Assembly: GCA_905250075.1 (NCBI GenBank)
Contig: CAJNOP010000001.1
Coordinates: 6,909,634-6,973,633 of the forward strand
Reading direction: 5' to 3'
Origin: Rotaria sp. Silwood1
Lineage: Eukaryota > Rotifera > Eurotatoria > Philodinida > Philodinidae
Length of the DNA: 64,000 nt
Below are positions 50,414 to 63,384 of this stretch, in pieces. Within the stretch, counting starts at the first letter, position 1. Each line of letters opens with the position of its first letter. Below the pieces are notes generated by a model, which saw nothing but the letters and a program-made list of their open reading frames with translations, had not been told where the DNA came from and ran no database searches. The position numbers and the translations under genes are program-made.

Positions 50414-52474
50414 AGTGTTTGCAGTAGATATTCAATTTTTCTTCTCTTTTTCTTGCCTCGAATTTTTTTTTGTTGCTTTGTATGTCAAGAAAAAATGTAT
50501 TCCGTTCTTTTTTTCTTTTCTACTCAACACAATCTTTTTTCTTCGGAAGACCATGACCTTTCTTTATACGATACAACTTATATTTCCTCGTTCAGTTTTC
50601 TATCGTTCTTGTCTTTCTTTTTTTTTTTACCTTCGATCAATTCATAAAGTTTCGTTCGTCGCCATTTCGCTGAGACCTTCTCTTCTATGCTGCCAACATC
50701 ATCTCTTTACTTCATACTTAATTTTTTTTTCCTTCTTCTCAATGATTACTCTCCAGCATCTGTATATGGCTTAGAGGACGTATCTTTTTTTTTCCTAGTC
50801 TCCTTCTCTCTCAATATGAAGAAAAAAGGCAAGAGAACTTCAAAAAGACATGTAGTCTATTCTATAGTACATATGTAATCGAACAATAAATGTACAAATT
50901 GATGCCTCAATGTATGAATATATCTACATGCATGCATGAATGAATCAAATATTCGCATACAATGAAATTTGAGAAAAAAACAGGTCATTTTAAATTGAGT
51001 TATTTACATTTGAAGAGTAATATTTGATGACATAGAGAAATATGCTTGCTCGATTTTAAACCCTTCTCATCTATGATTTTTTATGCTGTGTATGTATTTT
51101 GACATTGAAATGAATCGGTTTTATTTGAACACAAGTATTCAAAACAAATAGGACCTTGTTCTTCTTTAGTGTTTTAACATTGTTGTCTATGTTTTTAATG
51201 ACTGTTCATGTTCTCGTCCATGTTTATGTTTAAATGTACTGCAAAGAATAGCAGCAAGTAAGAATGTTTGGTTTTATTTAAATTTGTATTTTTAATAGAC
51301 AGAAATATTCACTTAAAATTAACTTTCGTTTGACACAACCTAAAAGGACAAAACGAAAACAAAAGAAATAATAAATTTTTCTATTTTTATTCGATTTCAT
51401 TTGATAGATATTTTCATCATATAATATTTTCAACATCTTCTTTTGTATTGGAGAGACTATGCTAAAATGCTCAACCCTACAACATAATGTTTTCGTGAAA
51501 TATTCAACAAACACTACAGGACCCTACAGCTTCATTTGCTCTTTCAAACAAGGAAAACAGAAATTAGCCACGATGAAGTTCCTTTGAGAATTCTGAGATA
51601 TGAGGTCAGAAAAATGAAAGAGTTCTCGTTTCTTCTGTGAAATGAAACATACTTTTCAAGCAAAATTTAACGGAAATTATGAAAAATTTTGACAAAAAAC
51701 GAGATATTAAATAAAATATCATGCTACTTATGAAGAGACCTTACAGCAATATTAATCCTTGTTTGCTTTTATTGATGATAGATGCATAAACTATTAGTAA
51801 AATCAGATCTATATATGAGATTTATCTTTTATTCACAGAAAACACTTTTATTTACTGATCTACAAGAAATACTCTAGATGAATTTTTGTAAAATATAAGA
51901 AGATTGTATCAAATATTAATGAAACAATATTAAAATTTTAAGTTTTCTTTTTTATTTGTATTTGATTCAGCAGCAGCAAAACTTTCTCTTAAAATCATTT
52001 CAACGAAGCAAAAAGTTCTTTTTGTCTATCAATCAATGAAAATCTGGTTAAAACTTTAACGAAAAAAAAAATCGTACAAAGGTGAAATTTATTTGAGAAG
52101 AAAAAAGCATTGCATATAAAGGTATACAAACAAAATCAGAATTGTTGTTCAGCATTTTCATTCAAATATCTTTTTGTCTGATAGTTTTCATAAGATCCAC
52201 ATTAGTACGAATTCATATTGCTTATGAAAATGCTCAATATAATGAAAAAAAGAAGGATTGTCTGAAGTAAAAAAAGAAATAGTATCGAAAAAGACAATTA
52301 TGATTGTCTACCAACAAATTTCATTTTTTTTTAAGAACAAAGAAAACAATAACATTATATGTTATATATCGTGGCAATAACAATACTAGCAGAAGAAGTG
52401 TAACACAATCAAATAGAGTAACGAAAAAAAAAAAAAAAAGAAAAGAATAGAATTTCAATACATTCAAAAACTCA
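50414..52474. other. intergenic, no gene recognised
   Basis: The first 500 bp are pyrimidine-rich on the plus strand and lie upstream of the Shisa-like gene. The remainder is AT-rich with no supported coding sequence. Confidence 0.5.
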
Positions 52475-55400
52475 TCACTCTTCTTTGGCAATAACATGTT
52501 GATTGATAACATTTAAAATTTCTTTTCGTTTTGTCGAACCCATTAAATTTTTTTCGCACCAATTAGAAAATGTTGATGATGATGGAAAATTGGTAGCCGA
52601 TGAACGATGAAAAAAAAAACTTTCAATATATTGTAATATATATAGACCACAATCAAAATAATTTCGTTGTTGTGGTACAGCAGCTTCAATTGTTGGTATA
52701 GTATCAATATTAAATAATTTTCGTCCTAATGATTGAATAGGTAAAGTTTTTTTATGATCATATTCAAGTTGAAGAAATTCACGTAATGTTGCTGCAACAC
52801 GAACTTTAGAAGCAATACGTAATGAATCAAATATAATTATTGCTGGAGATTGAGAACGATTTTTTGAATTAAAAAGTGATTCAACATTAATTTTTAAAGG
52901 TGTATCATTACTAGATATAACTTCGTCAGCTTCATCAAAAATTTCAAGTGAAGGAATATTTGATTTCGATGATGAATTATTATAATTATTATTTTTTTCA
53001 TTACGATGAATTATTCTTGTTGAACGTTTCTTTTTCTTTGATTTTAATCGGTCATCTATAAAGAAAAAATAATAAAAAAAAAAGCAACTTTAGGATATTT
53101 TTTTTTTAAAGTTTAATTCGAGAATTTGATTTCGTACCAAAATCAGAATCTTCATCATCACTAATTAAATCAGCTTCTGTTAAAACATTATTAGGATTTT
53201 GAATGAGAACGATATACCAATGTGCATTTTGATTTATTGGTACAATAAGATAATCTTTTGAAAATAAATCTACATCACGAAGCCATCGTTTAACACGATT
53301 ATAACGTCGTTCAGCTGCTCTGAATATTTCAAAACAGAAACAAATTTTAACTACAAAAACAAAATCAATGAACTTACGAAATATTCGAATTATCACTATT
53401 GCCTTTTTGTGTTAATCGTGTATAAAAAAATGAATTGAATAAATATGTACGTTTACGGTCTTCTTCAGATAATTTTTCGTGATATATATATCTAATAAAA
53501 TAAATAGTTCAATCAAGTATTTGTATAAAAACTAAAATTATTTTGAAATATTACTGAAGATAAAAATCAATGATATTATCATTGAGATATTCGCCTTCAT
53601 TTAAACAATGTAAATCTTCTGATGATAGATCAAATCGAATTGTATTATTGTTTAAACCAACTGTTTTTGCAATTCTAAGAGACAAGCAAGAATTAATTTA
53701 ATATATACGGTTTTTGTCATTTAGTTAGACTAGTCTTTTGGATTCTAAGATTCATTAAAAAAATGAAGATTTATTTCAAAATAAAAACGAGACAATGAGC
53801 ACATAAAATCATTGAATAGATTTTATTGTTGAATGGACACTCACTCAACAATATGACAAAGATAAACGTCTGCTCAGTTATCGATGAATTAAATGTCACA
53901 CTATATGAAAAGCGTCTGAATCTCATATCTCAAATAATAAATCATCTTTAGATATCTATATACGTAACTCTACTGAAAAAGCTTGTTGAAGAAGTTTCTT
54001 TAAAGCTAAAGTGTAGAGTTCACATGTGTACTTTTTAGTCTTATTTTATGTTAACACAAAATACGTAAAGTGAAAATTTTCTATTAGACTATAGTTGTTC
54101 TTCAAGAATAATCGATCGGCAGTGAAACGATCTATCTTATTTATTTTGGATTTCGAATAGAATTTTGTTCGTTTACTGACACTTTATTTTTTTGGTTTGT
54201 CGTGTTGTTTTGTATTTTCGTATTCCCTTTAGTTTACTTTAACATTATTATTCTTATTACCATCGATTGTCTTGGTAACTCAATCTGTTGTATACATCCA
54301 TTATATTCATGACAGATCTCAACGCACTATTACATATTACGATAAACTCAAAATCATTGATGTTGATTATTTCCTAAAATTATAACTGGACTATTTCATC
54401 ACTGTAGTAAATCAATGCATCACTATCGATCACCCTTTACATCTTGAATATAAAGTTTTATCTGAACGAAAATAAAAAACTACCCTATTTAGAACATCTA
54501 CAAAAGTATTCCAGCAATATTGGTTTCGAGAAGGACTTTGTAAGGTTTTAGAATAGTCTAAATCTTGCTGATAATATCATTCAGTACCTTTTCCCGTTAG
54601 TAAGGAATTCTGAAAAAGGAGACTGGTGCCTGTTGTTTTTGGTTGCCAGAGAAACATATCGAGTAATCATTGACTTTTATCCTACTTTATGCTAAGATCT
54701 AGGAATGGAGAGCTACGAATAGCTTGATTTAAGCCTAAATGCACTATTTTGTGGAATTCACGTATGTTTTCGAAGCAGATAGTGAGTGTAAATTTAAAAT
54801 CGAAGTTTTCCGGCTCCTCTCTCTCCTCCGTATTACAGACTTTAACAACTGGTATTATATTGTAGCTGATTAGAAATAAGTGATTTCCATATTTCAGTCT
54901 CAAAAGAACCGCGCTAACAAGCTTTTCTTCAAAAATATATGAAAGTCCCATAAAATCCAAGACAGAAATTCATTTGAATGAAGTATTTTTAAAACAATAA
55001 AAATAACATACAAATCATTAGCATTGAGAGTAAAAGGTACTTTTTTTGGAGTTGGTGATGATACTTTAGCATATCGAGCTAAATTGTATAACTCTTGAGC
55101 TCGTGAAGCACTGACACAACAAACATCCTATAACAGGAAACGAATAAATTTTTTTTTTCTCTAGACAATAAATATATAAACCATTTTAGGACATTTTGTT
55201 TTAAGAAAATAATAAATTGTTGATATATGTATTCTTTCCATATCTGGTGTTAATGTTTTCAAATAAAAAATAACATGACGTCGTCTTTCATCTAAATGAA
55301 TATAATTATGTTTTCAAAACAAGAAAATTTTTTTTAATTTACCTTTAGAATTAGGATCAAACCCTCTTCCATGCTCATCGGATGTTGGAATATACTTATC

Positions 55401-55988
55401 AAAAAGTACAGCAAATTCATTACGAACTTGTATAAATGCCGCTGGTGTTTGCGATTGAAATGAAAAATAAAATGCAAGTACATCTGAATAAGCTAATTTC
55501 ATATTTACATTGTCCAAAAATCCACCTGTGAATAATTGCAAAAAACAATAATAGTTTTCTTTATTATACAATATTTTTGTACCTGTAAGTTTCATTTCAA
55601 ATTCTTTTTCTTTCATAAGAACAACATCAGATTCAACATTAAATTCTACAATACCAAAACGAATAGTTGAACAACGAATTTCGAATGGTTTTTTAAATAT
55701 ATCTGAATATTTCGATGGTAGTTCAGATACATGTATAATATCGTCATGATGAATTGTCCAATTAGATGATTCATATGTATCATTTTGAACATCACTATTA
55801 ACAATTGTTGATGAATTTTGTTGTTTTATAGGGGTTGCTATTGGAATACTATTTTTACTATTGTCATCGTCGTCATCGTCGCTTAAACAAATGACTAAAG
55901 GCAATTAGAAAAATAAATAAGAAAAATAAATCTTTACAGAAATTTGAGAGAACATACCTTCCAGAGGTAATTTTGCTTTTTTTGCCAT
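52475..55988 (-). CDS. SUMO-specific protease, SENP6/SENP7 type
   Basis: Predicted 582 residues on the minus strand. Exons: 55988-55958, 55894-55583, 55525-55343, 55291-55182, 55127-55012, 53674-53555, 53491-53378, 53319-53138, 53055-52475. It is a C48 cysteine protease expected to trim SUMO chains in the nucleus. Catalytic elements are His in QNAHWYIV, Asp in IIIFDSLR, Gln in VPQQRNY and Cys in [28 protein letters not shown] is the family entry motif. An Asp/Ser/Lys-rich insert (about residues 370-450) splits the catalytic domain, a hallmark of SENP6/7. Near the N-terminus [11 protein letters not shown] is a good SUMO-interacting motif. A stop-free 57-nt intron (55582-55526) was removed because it has consensus ends. 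The intron at 55011-53675 is unusually long. Confidence 0.9.
54310..54960. other. coding-like relic inside a SENP intron
   Basis: Within the 1.3-kb intron, plus-strand frames read protein-like stretches (for example [18 protein letters not shown] and [16 protein letters not shown]) interrupted by stops. The minus strand holds a 92-codon frame at 54682-54960. Neither could be assigned. It may be a decayed gene or transposon fragment, or chance. Confidence 0.3.
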
Positions 55989-58936
55989 TCGATCTTTTTG
56001 TACTACGAGTTCATGATCCGTTTACTAAAAGAATATCATAGACTATTTGACAAAAAAATAATTATTTTTATATTTACTTCTCGATTACGATTAGAAGATG
56101 TTGAACTTCTGTTGTTTTTTGTCGATGACACGTTTCTAGTTCAAATATCTACAAAACAAAATAAAATTTATGATTCATATGAAAAAGATATATATAAATA
56201 CAAGTGAATTTAGATAAATACAGAGAAATTTATATTGAATTTGAAGATTGTTTAATTAGACTAATTTATTAAAATAAAATCAAGATACATTGACATGTCA
56301 AATAATTCATGTTTTTTGAATTAACTTTTCAATTTTGTTGAACTCTTGAATAAATAAATGACTGGATAAATATCTGAGTCATTTATATATTTCATTGGTT
56401 TATAATAATCAATAGATGACGTACAATATGTAGATGATACAAATACGATAAAAACATGTCTATGGAAAATAACTCACGTCAATCACTTGCAATCATGTAT
56501 AATAGTATAGGATCAATTATAATAGAAAACAATAACCTATTGGCATAGTCATAAGGCAGTTTCAGAGTGCATGACGACCGTCCTAAACAATGACTAAAAA
56601 ATTAATCGCTGTAAGCAAGTAAAGTAACAACGCAGCAGTTAGCAACCATGTTGAGATGATACTGCATAACATTGTATCCGGTAACAGCATACCGTTTATG
56701 AAACAATTGGTATGATCTACCGTACCTGATCGTAGACCTTCATCTATTGTATTGCCTTGTTTATTAGAGTTGGAATCGGACCGGTCCAGTTTTTATCGTT
56801 TGTTGTAATCAAATCTTTATACCCCTACAGCCAATCTACTTTGCTCGTTCTGTAACGGTTTTTATAACTTTTACGACCTAGAAATATGAACTTGGAAGAC
56901 TCTAACTGACAAATTTCAAGTCGTCATCAAAATCTCTGATTTTTAAATATTGAGCTTAGAATTTCCTGAATATCAATTGTGGTTCTCCTTTGATGAATTT
57001 ATTAAATTAAAACTTTAGTACATATACTTAGTAAGTTTATAATATGAAAAAGCTTTGTCTCTAAATATTTGCATAAATCATAGTTCACCCAAGTTCAACA
57101 TTAATCACTTCCAATAGAAACATTCTGTCCTATAGAAATATTTGCTTGAATCTGTACTTTTTTCTATGAATAACTTATTATCATATATGTTGATGCAAAC
57201 AGATTAAAATATAAAATCTTCTCATGTTTATTCTTTTGATTTTTTGCAGATGTACAAACTTGATCATTTCTAGTTGTGTATTGTTCCTAACACTTTTCAT
57301 TTTTATTCTTTATCGATTTTTTTACTGAACCATTAAATGTTAAAAAAGAAACAATATCATACTTCGAATACAAAAAACATAGTGAAGACGAATTTTCTCA
57401 TATGCTTATCTAATACATGTTCTTTTGAGAGATGTAATTGATATCCGATAGTCTTAGGCTTTTCTTTAGCTTAATTGATTTTTTTCTGAACTTTTAGTTT
57501 TCTCACTTTTTATTCTTCAATATTGTTCAGATTGAAATCTATCAGTTCTTGTTGTTGCAGAATTCTGGTTCCTGAAATTTGCAACTAATGTATCAATGAC
57601 TTGTGTTATAAGATATATACTTGTTAGTCTATGTAGTTTTAGAAGATAATGATAGTCTGTTTGGAGTTATAATGACTTCAAACCATAAAGTTGTTGATGC
57701 CCATGTCTTCTCAATCATGCTTCAAGTTATTTGTGCATTCGTGTCTGTATGTATGTAGTTCTCCGTTGTTTCCTTAATACCGACTCTTTTTAATCATCTA
57801 TCAACATCAGTCTACACATACTGAATCGATAACTATATAAACGGATTAAATAGAAGAAACGAATTTAATTATGTCTAAACTGTTGTTTGACTAGATAGTC
57901 TTGTTCTAGGTTAAGCACATCATTTCATTTATTCTCTGTATCGTGCACATTAGTTAGTATTTCAGTAAGAACTGGATTCTTTTCTAGAAAAGTAATGGCA
58001 TCAATAGATTCATACTAAAAAGCTTGAATTGTCATGTTCCTAAGTGTGCATTTATGAATAATTTATATCAATAAAATAATTTAGAATTCAATCAAAATGC
58101 ATTCAATATTTGCAAGTATATAGATAATAGAAATTTTATAACGACAAATATATAATTTTATTCTCTTATTACGATTTTGAATGTTGATTTAGTTCAATGG
58201 CGACATCTTCGAATTTGATAAATTTTGTGGTCATAGTAACAAAGCCGTGGATGACTGAAAAGAAAGAACAAAGTGTTGAAATATTTGGCAATATTTATTA
58301 TATGCTCTGTTTTTTTCAATTCTGTCTTTGAATGATGTAGTCGAAATTGGATATGGTACACTTTTAAATGATATTCAAAAAGTCGAATTTGAATGATAAG
58401 TTCAAATTAATAAGTTTAATTTACTTTGAATTCCTATTTTATTCGAGTACTACTCCATCAATTAAATATGTAAGTCACGTTGACAATAGCGAAATTCTTC
58501 TTAAAATTATCAATTCGAAAGCATTTTAAATTGGTAAACATATATAGAATTAAGACAAATATTGTTGAAGAACTTTCTTATAAATATTTATAAAAACTTA
58601 GTGTTAATTGTTCAAAACTAAGTTGTACATAAATATTCAAGCACGACAATTAAAATTATATTATTGTTTTTAAAACTGATACAATGAATTTATGAATTCA
58701 TGATCAATCTGTCAAACGAATAAAATTTGAATGATAATTCAACTAGTTTAACAGTTATGTCAAATGGTAATCATCTTTCTTGGAATGAATCATACTTTAT
58801 TCATTCATATAAATGAAGTTTCAGTTGACGATGAGTACAAGTTCAAAAGAAAACAAAACATTTCTCGTCATTTAAAACTGCAATTCTATATATATCTTTA
58901 TTCATTGCTTTCAGATTCAGTTTTAAATAAACAATT
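55989..58936. other. divergent intergenic region, no gene recognised
   Basis: About 2.9 kb between the starts of the SENP (-) and CCDC191 (+) genes. A somewhat less AT-rich patch occurs at about 56560-56890. No coding sequence could be supported. Confidence 0.5.
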
Positions 58937-61900
58937 ATGACTGATGCTGCACCACCACATAAGGCTTTATATCGTTGGGAGAAACGTCAATCAGCACTTG
59001 ATCAACCATCAAAACCAACAAAACATGGTAAAAAGAAAACATTTATAATTTCTAAAAAAAAAAGAAAGTAAAAAACTCATGTAAATTAATTTAGATGATA
59101 TAAAAACTTGGTTACGTCAAGTTGAAAATGCATCATCGAATGCTGTTGAAACAGTTTTTCCACGTTCATCTGGTCGACAAACTGGAAAAATACTTGCCAA
59201 TCAAGCAGCTGTTTATGCTAAAACAACAGATACAACTTATACGGGTAAAGAAAAAAAAACCTCATTTTCATCAAATTTTATTGTTTCGAAAAAATTCGTT
59301 TTATTTTTAGAAGCAAGAGCTATTCTTGATGAATGGATGAATGATAAACTTCGACTTGAAGCTGGTCTTAATGATAGTGATGATGAAGAAATAGTTCAAT
59401 CAAATGTACGATCTGTTAAAGAAGCTTGTAATCTTAGCTTTGATGATGATGATAATCAATTAGAATTTTTACGAGAACCAAAAGATTTATTAACATTTCA
59501 AGACCCAAGTGTTTATTATGAAACACACGATGAAACTGATCTCGTCAAAGATATTCTTCATGGTTTGTTGTTTTCTTTTTCTATATAAAAATAAAATAAT
59601 CAATAAGAAATAAATAAAATCTAGATTTAAGAAGTAAAGATATATTAACTCGACAACAATTGATTGCTATGGAAAAAAATAAATCATCAACTGTTAATAT
59701 ACAAACGAAAATTGAAGAACGACATAGACAAGTATGAAGAAACAAAAGTATTGTTCTTTATTTTCTATTTAATCTTGATTTATTTAAGGTTAAAGAAAAT
59801 CATGAAAGAATGCAAAAAGAACGTGAACTTAAACGAAAACAATTGCAAGCAAAAAAAGAAGCCGAAGCTCAAGCTCGTCTTCTTGTTCTAAAGGTAAAAT
59901 TGACTTTTTTAATTATTTATGACATATAGTTTGATTTTATATTGTAGGAAGAACGTGAACGTGCTTTAAAAGCTAAACAAGAAGAAGAAATGATTGAACG
60001 ACATGTTGTTGAAATACGAAAAGAAATGCATGAAAAACGTTTACAAGATGAAGAACAACGAAAACAGTATGTACACAGTTTTTTAAAATTCTGAACGAAA
60101 TAAAATCATATGTATGTGACTTGCTTTTGTTGGTATTTTTAACTATGAAATCGTGTAAATTTTACTGTTTCATTATAACAAACTGACAAACAACATTAAA
60201 ACTAATGATCAATAATTCTTCTAAATTGTCTTGACTTGTAAAATGATAACTCGTAAATTCTAAAAATGAACTGATCTCTTGAGCTTTCTGATTATCAGAC
60301 TACTCGTTCATAGTATAACGTGCAAATAAATTCCTATATAGCGATATCGCAAAACCAATCATTTAAAAAAAAAGAGTTTCATGGAAAAGCAACGAGTTAA
60401 GATATTCTTTTCGAGTATGGGCTTCAAAATTTTGTCTCAGTTTTTGTTCTGGAGCAGTATAATAATCTTTGAAAGGTCCAAACAAATTAGTTCGAACGAC
60501 AAATTTTTGTATATTCACTAATACGATTTGAAACCAAAAATTGGGATTTTTATTTATATATCAATTTATAGATCAGAAACCATCCACAAAATGCATCGTT
60601 TGAAGTTATTTTGTTTTTCGATAAGATACATCAATATTCATTTTTCCTAAATGCTCATTTTTGAAAAATCGACAACCGTTTAACGTTCAAAGAGCTATTG
60701 ATCAATGCTTGTAGTCTGATTTGTATAAAAATTATAGCTCGATTCGATTTCTCATTTTGAAGAGAAGTGTCCGCTTTACTAAACGATTGACTCTGACAAT
60801 TTTAAGCATGTTCGAAAAGAGACTTAGAGAGCGAAATAAAATCCTTTCAGCTTATTATTGGAAATAATTTTCATGTCTTTCGGAAAATCTCTGATTATTC
60901 TTCGAAATAAAAGAATCAAACATTTCTAAGGCCATATTCAAGTTCTTGTGGCAAGCTATAGTTTTTGACTCGTCTGAAATGTTTTGTAGTTGGTCAAAAG
61001 TGAATAAATATCTTGTCAAAAAACTTTTCGATCATTCATTAGTTAATTTGTTTTAATTACTAGTGAAGCTATATGAGATTTATATCCGATAGGAAAATTT
61101 TTGAAATATTTTATTTTTCATCTATATAAATAATAAAATATTTTCTAATAGTCAACGTGAATATGACAATGCTAAATCAGAACGTACAAAAGCTGAACAA
61201 GAACGATCACGTAAAGAAGAAGAATTACACAAATTAAAAGATATAGCACTTAAAGAACAACAGGAGCTCAATGAAAAACGATTACAAACATTAGTTGATG
61301 ATTTTATTCGAATGAAATCATTGACAGTAAGTCTTGATTAAAAACAAAAGTCTTTAATTAAAAAATTTTCATAATTATTTATTTAGATTATACAAAAACA
61401 TTTTTCTGCTTGGCTTAATGTTGTATTAGAACGACGTTTACAAATGGGTCGAGCAGCTGCATTAGCTGATTGGAAATTATTATTTCAGTATGTTTAAAAT
61501 AGAAAAAAAAACAAAAATTCATCATATCAATAAGAAATTTTTAGATCATTTAATTGGTGGAGAAGTATGGTTCGAACAAAAAAACTCGAAGAAGAAAACG
61601 AAGCACATATAGCTGAAATGAAAGTATTTACAATGAAAATGCAACAAGCAAGTTTACATTATGAACGAACATTGTTACGAAAGTATAAAATAATTCTTTT
61701 TTTATCATAAACATTTTTTAATTTTATATTTATTAAGATCAATGATCATTTGGCAAATATATATTCGTAATGAACGTATTGCTAAAAATTTAAAATATGA
61801 ACAAGAAACAACAAAGAAAAAAATTGATGCATTTCTTGAAGCTGCATCAACTGGTAAACTTTGGGACAATGAACAACAAACACCAGTACAAACAACAACA

Positions 61901-62131
61901 ACAGCAATGAACTCTGCTTCTACAACCACTCGTCAGCAATCTCAACAAATAAAAGCACGAAAAGTGTCGATAACTACTCGTCGATCTTCATTAACTACTC
62001 GATCACGTTCAGCTGTAACATTTGGTGATAAATCATCATTACATACAAGAACTCCATCAGATACTAAACTTGATGATTTTTTTCAAATAACATCTCCACG
62101 TAATGAAGAAGAAGAATCACAACGAGCGTAA
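58937..62131 (+). CDS. coiled-coil protein, CCDC191-like
   Basis: Predicted 543 residues. Exons: 58937-59027, 59095-59244, 59311-59562, 59625-59731, 59789-59893, 59948-60066, 61152-61326, 61387-61487, 61545-61682, 61738-62131. An acidic N-terminal third with TWLRQVE and AILDEWMNDKLRLEAGL is followed by a long Glu/Lys/Arg coiled coil (about residues 225-390). Sfi1-like helices then place Trp at regular intervals: HFSAWLNVVLERRLQMGRA, ADWKLL, FNWWRSMV and IIWQIYIRNERI. The C-terminus is Ser/Thr/Arg-rich. This order resembles vertebrate CCDC191, a poorly characterised protein, and the Trp-helix array suggests calmodulin/centrin-type binding. One intron (60067-61151) is about 1.1 kb, while the others are about 50-85 nt. 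Confidence 0.75.
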
Positions 62132-62158
62132 GATTAAGTTTAGATTTATTATCTCAAA

Positions 62159-62164
62159 AATAAA
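62159..62164 (+). terminator. polyadenylation signal of the CCDC191-like gene
   Basis: AATAAA 27 nt after the stop codon. Confidence 0.45.
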
Positions 62165-62985
62165 TTGTTTCTAGATGATTTTTCGAAAAATAATTAGATA
62201 TTCTTTTGATACTTGAAACTTTCTATCAATATGTATCCATTCTCATCATTATATTCTGACTAATTTTATTAACATGTATCCATAACATTTTCCTCTGAAA
62301 TATTCTAGATAGGTATATCCATCAACAGTATATTGCTTGATTATCTATAACCCCGATATAAAGTGGGCACCAAAAATTATTCAACAAAATTAGTTTTCAA
62401 TTTTTTCTGCTGTCGTAAACGTTTGAAAAAATCCAAAATGATTCGAACAAAGAAAATTTTTTCCAAAAAGAATATAAGAAAATACAAATTATTGTCAGGT
62501 TCTTCAAAAACAAGGACTCTAGGAAACCAAAAGGCTATTTTTTCAGTATCTAGAACAAGTAAATATAATTTTGTGTAGATTACATAGAGCGATAGAGCAA
62601 ATAATTCTCTAGAAAATAAACTATCGCCGAGTTTTCTGTGAGATTTCTTAAATAAGATACAGTCGCCTTACGAAAACCCTTAAAGGCATTTTTTTCAATA
62701 TTCTATGGAAAAACCATTTTTTGACTTTCATTCGAATTGCCGTATCTCGGTCAAAAAACGTTATAGAAAACTCAACAATGTCTCATTTTGTAGAGAATGC
62801 TATACTCTATCATTCTTTATAATCTAGACAAAATTATATTTACACGCCCTAGATTTTGAAAAGTGATCGTTCGGAGTTCTCGGGAGTGCCCATTTATTTT
62901 AAAAAAATGTTTTTCTCTATTCGAATCACTAGTTGGATTCTTTCTAACATTTACTTCATCGAAAAGAAAAATAAAATGATAAAAT
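62165..62985. other. intergenic, possible short repeat remnant
   Basis: No gene. GTGGGCACC at 62363-62371 and the roughly inverted AGTGCCCA at 62885-62892 are short and may be chance. Confidence 0.35.
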
Positions 62986-63384
62986 TAGTCGACTAAGTTC
63001 TAGAATATTGGAGATCTAGGTTATTCTTTACGAACATTGGTAACACTCGCTTGACCAGTTTATTACAAATACACAAAAGTCTTCAAAAAATTTTCTAATC
63101 TCATCAATAAATAACGATGTTAGGTTTAAAATACTGAAAGCCATCAAATCATGCTAGAAATCTACAGCAGTTTGAGGTTTTTTGGCATTCTTAGTATTGT
63201 AACTCTAACATCGTTATTTTTCGATGAGATTAGAATTTTTTTTTACCAAAATGTTCAGCACAAAACGAACTTATTGAAAATTTTTTGAAGACTTTTGTAT
63301 ATTTGTAATAAACTAGTCCAGCAAGTTTTATCAATGTTCGTAATGAATGACCTAGATCTCCAACGTTCTAGAACTAAGTCGATT
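62986..63384. repeat. imperfect long inverted repeat (foldback element)
   Basis: Left arm 62986-63124 (from GTCGACTAAGTTCTAGAA to AACGATGTTAG) is repeated inverted at about 63203-63384. Long matching blocks are visible, such as TTATTACAAATA and AAAGTCTTCAAAAAATTTT. The right arm carries an extra segment of about 40 nt. A spacer of roughly 80 nt lies between. No coding sequence is present. Weaker similarity extends a few tens of bases outwards, and the true ends and target duplications are unclear. Confidence 0.75.
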
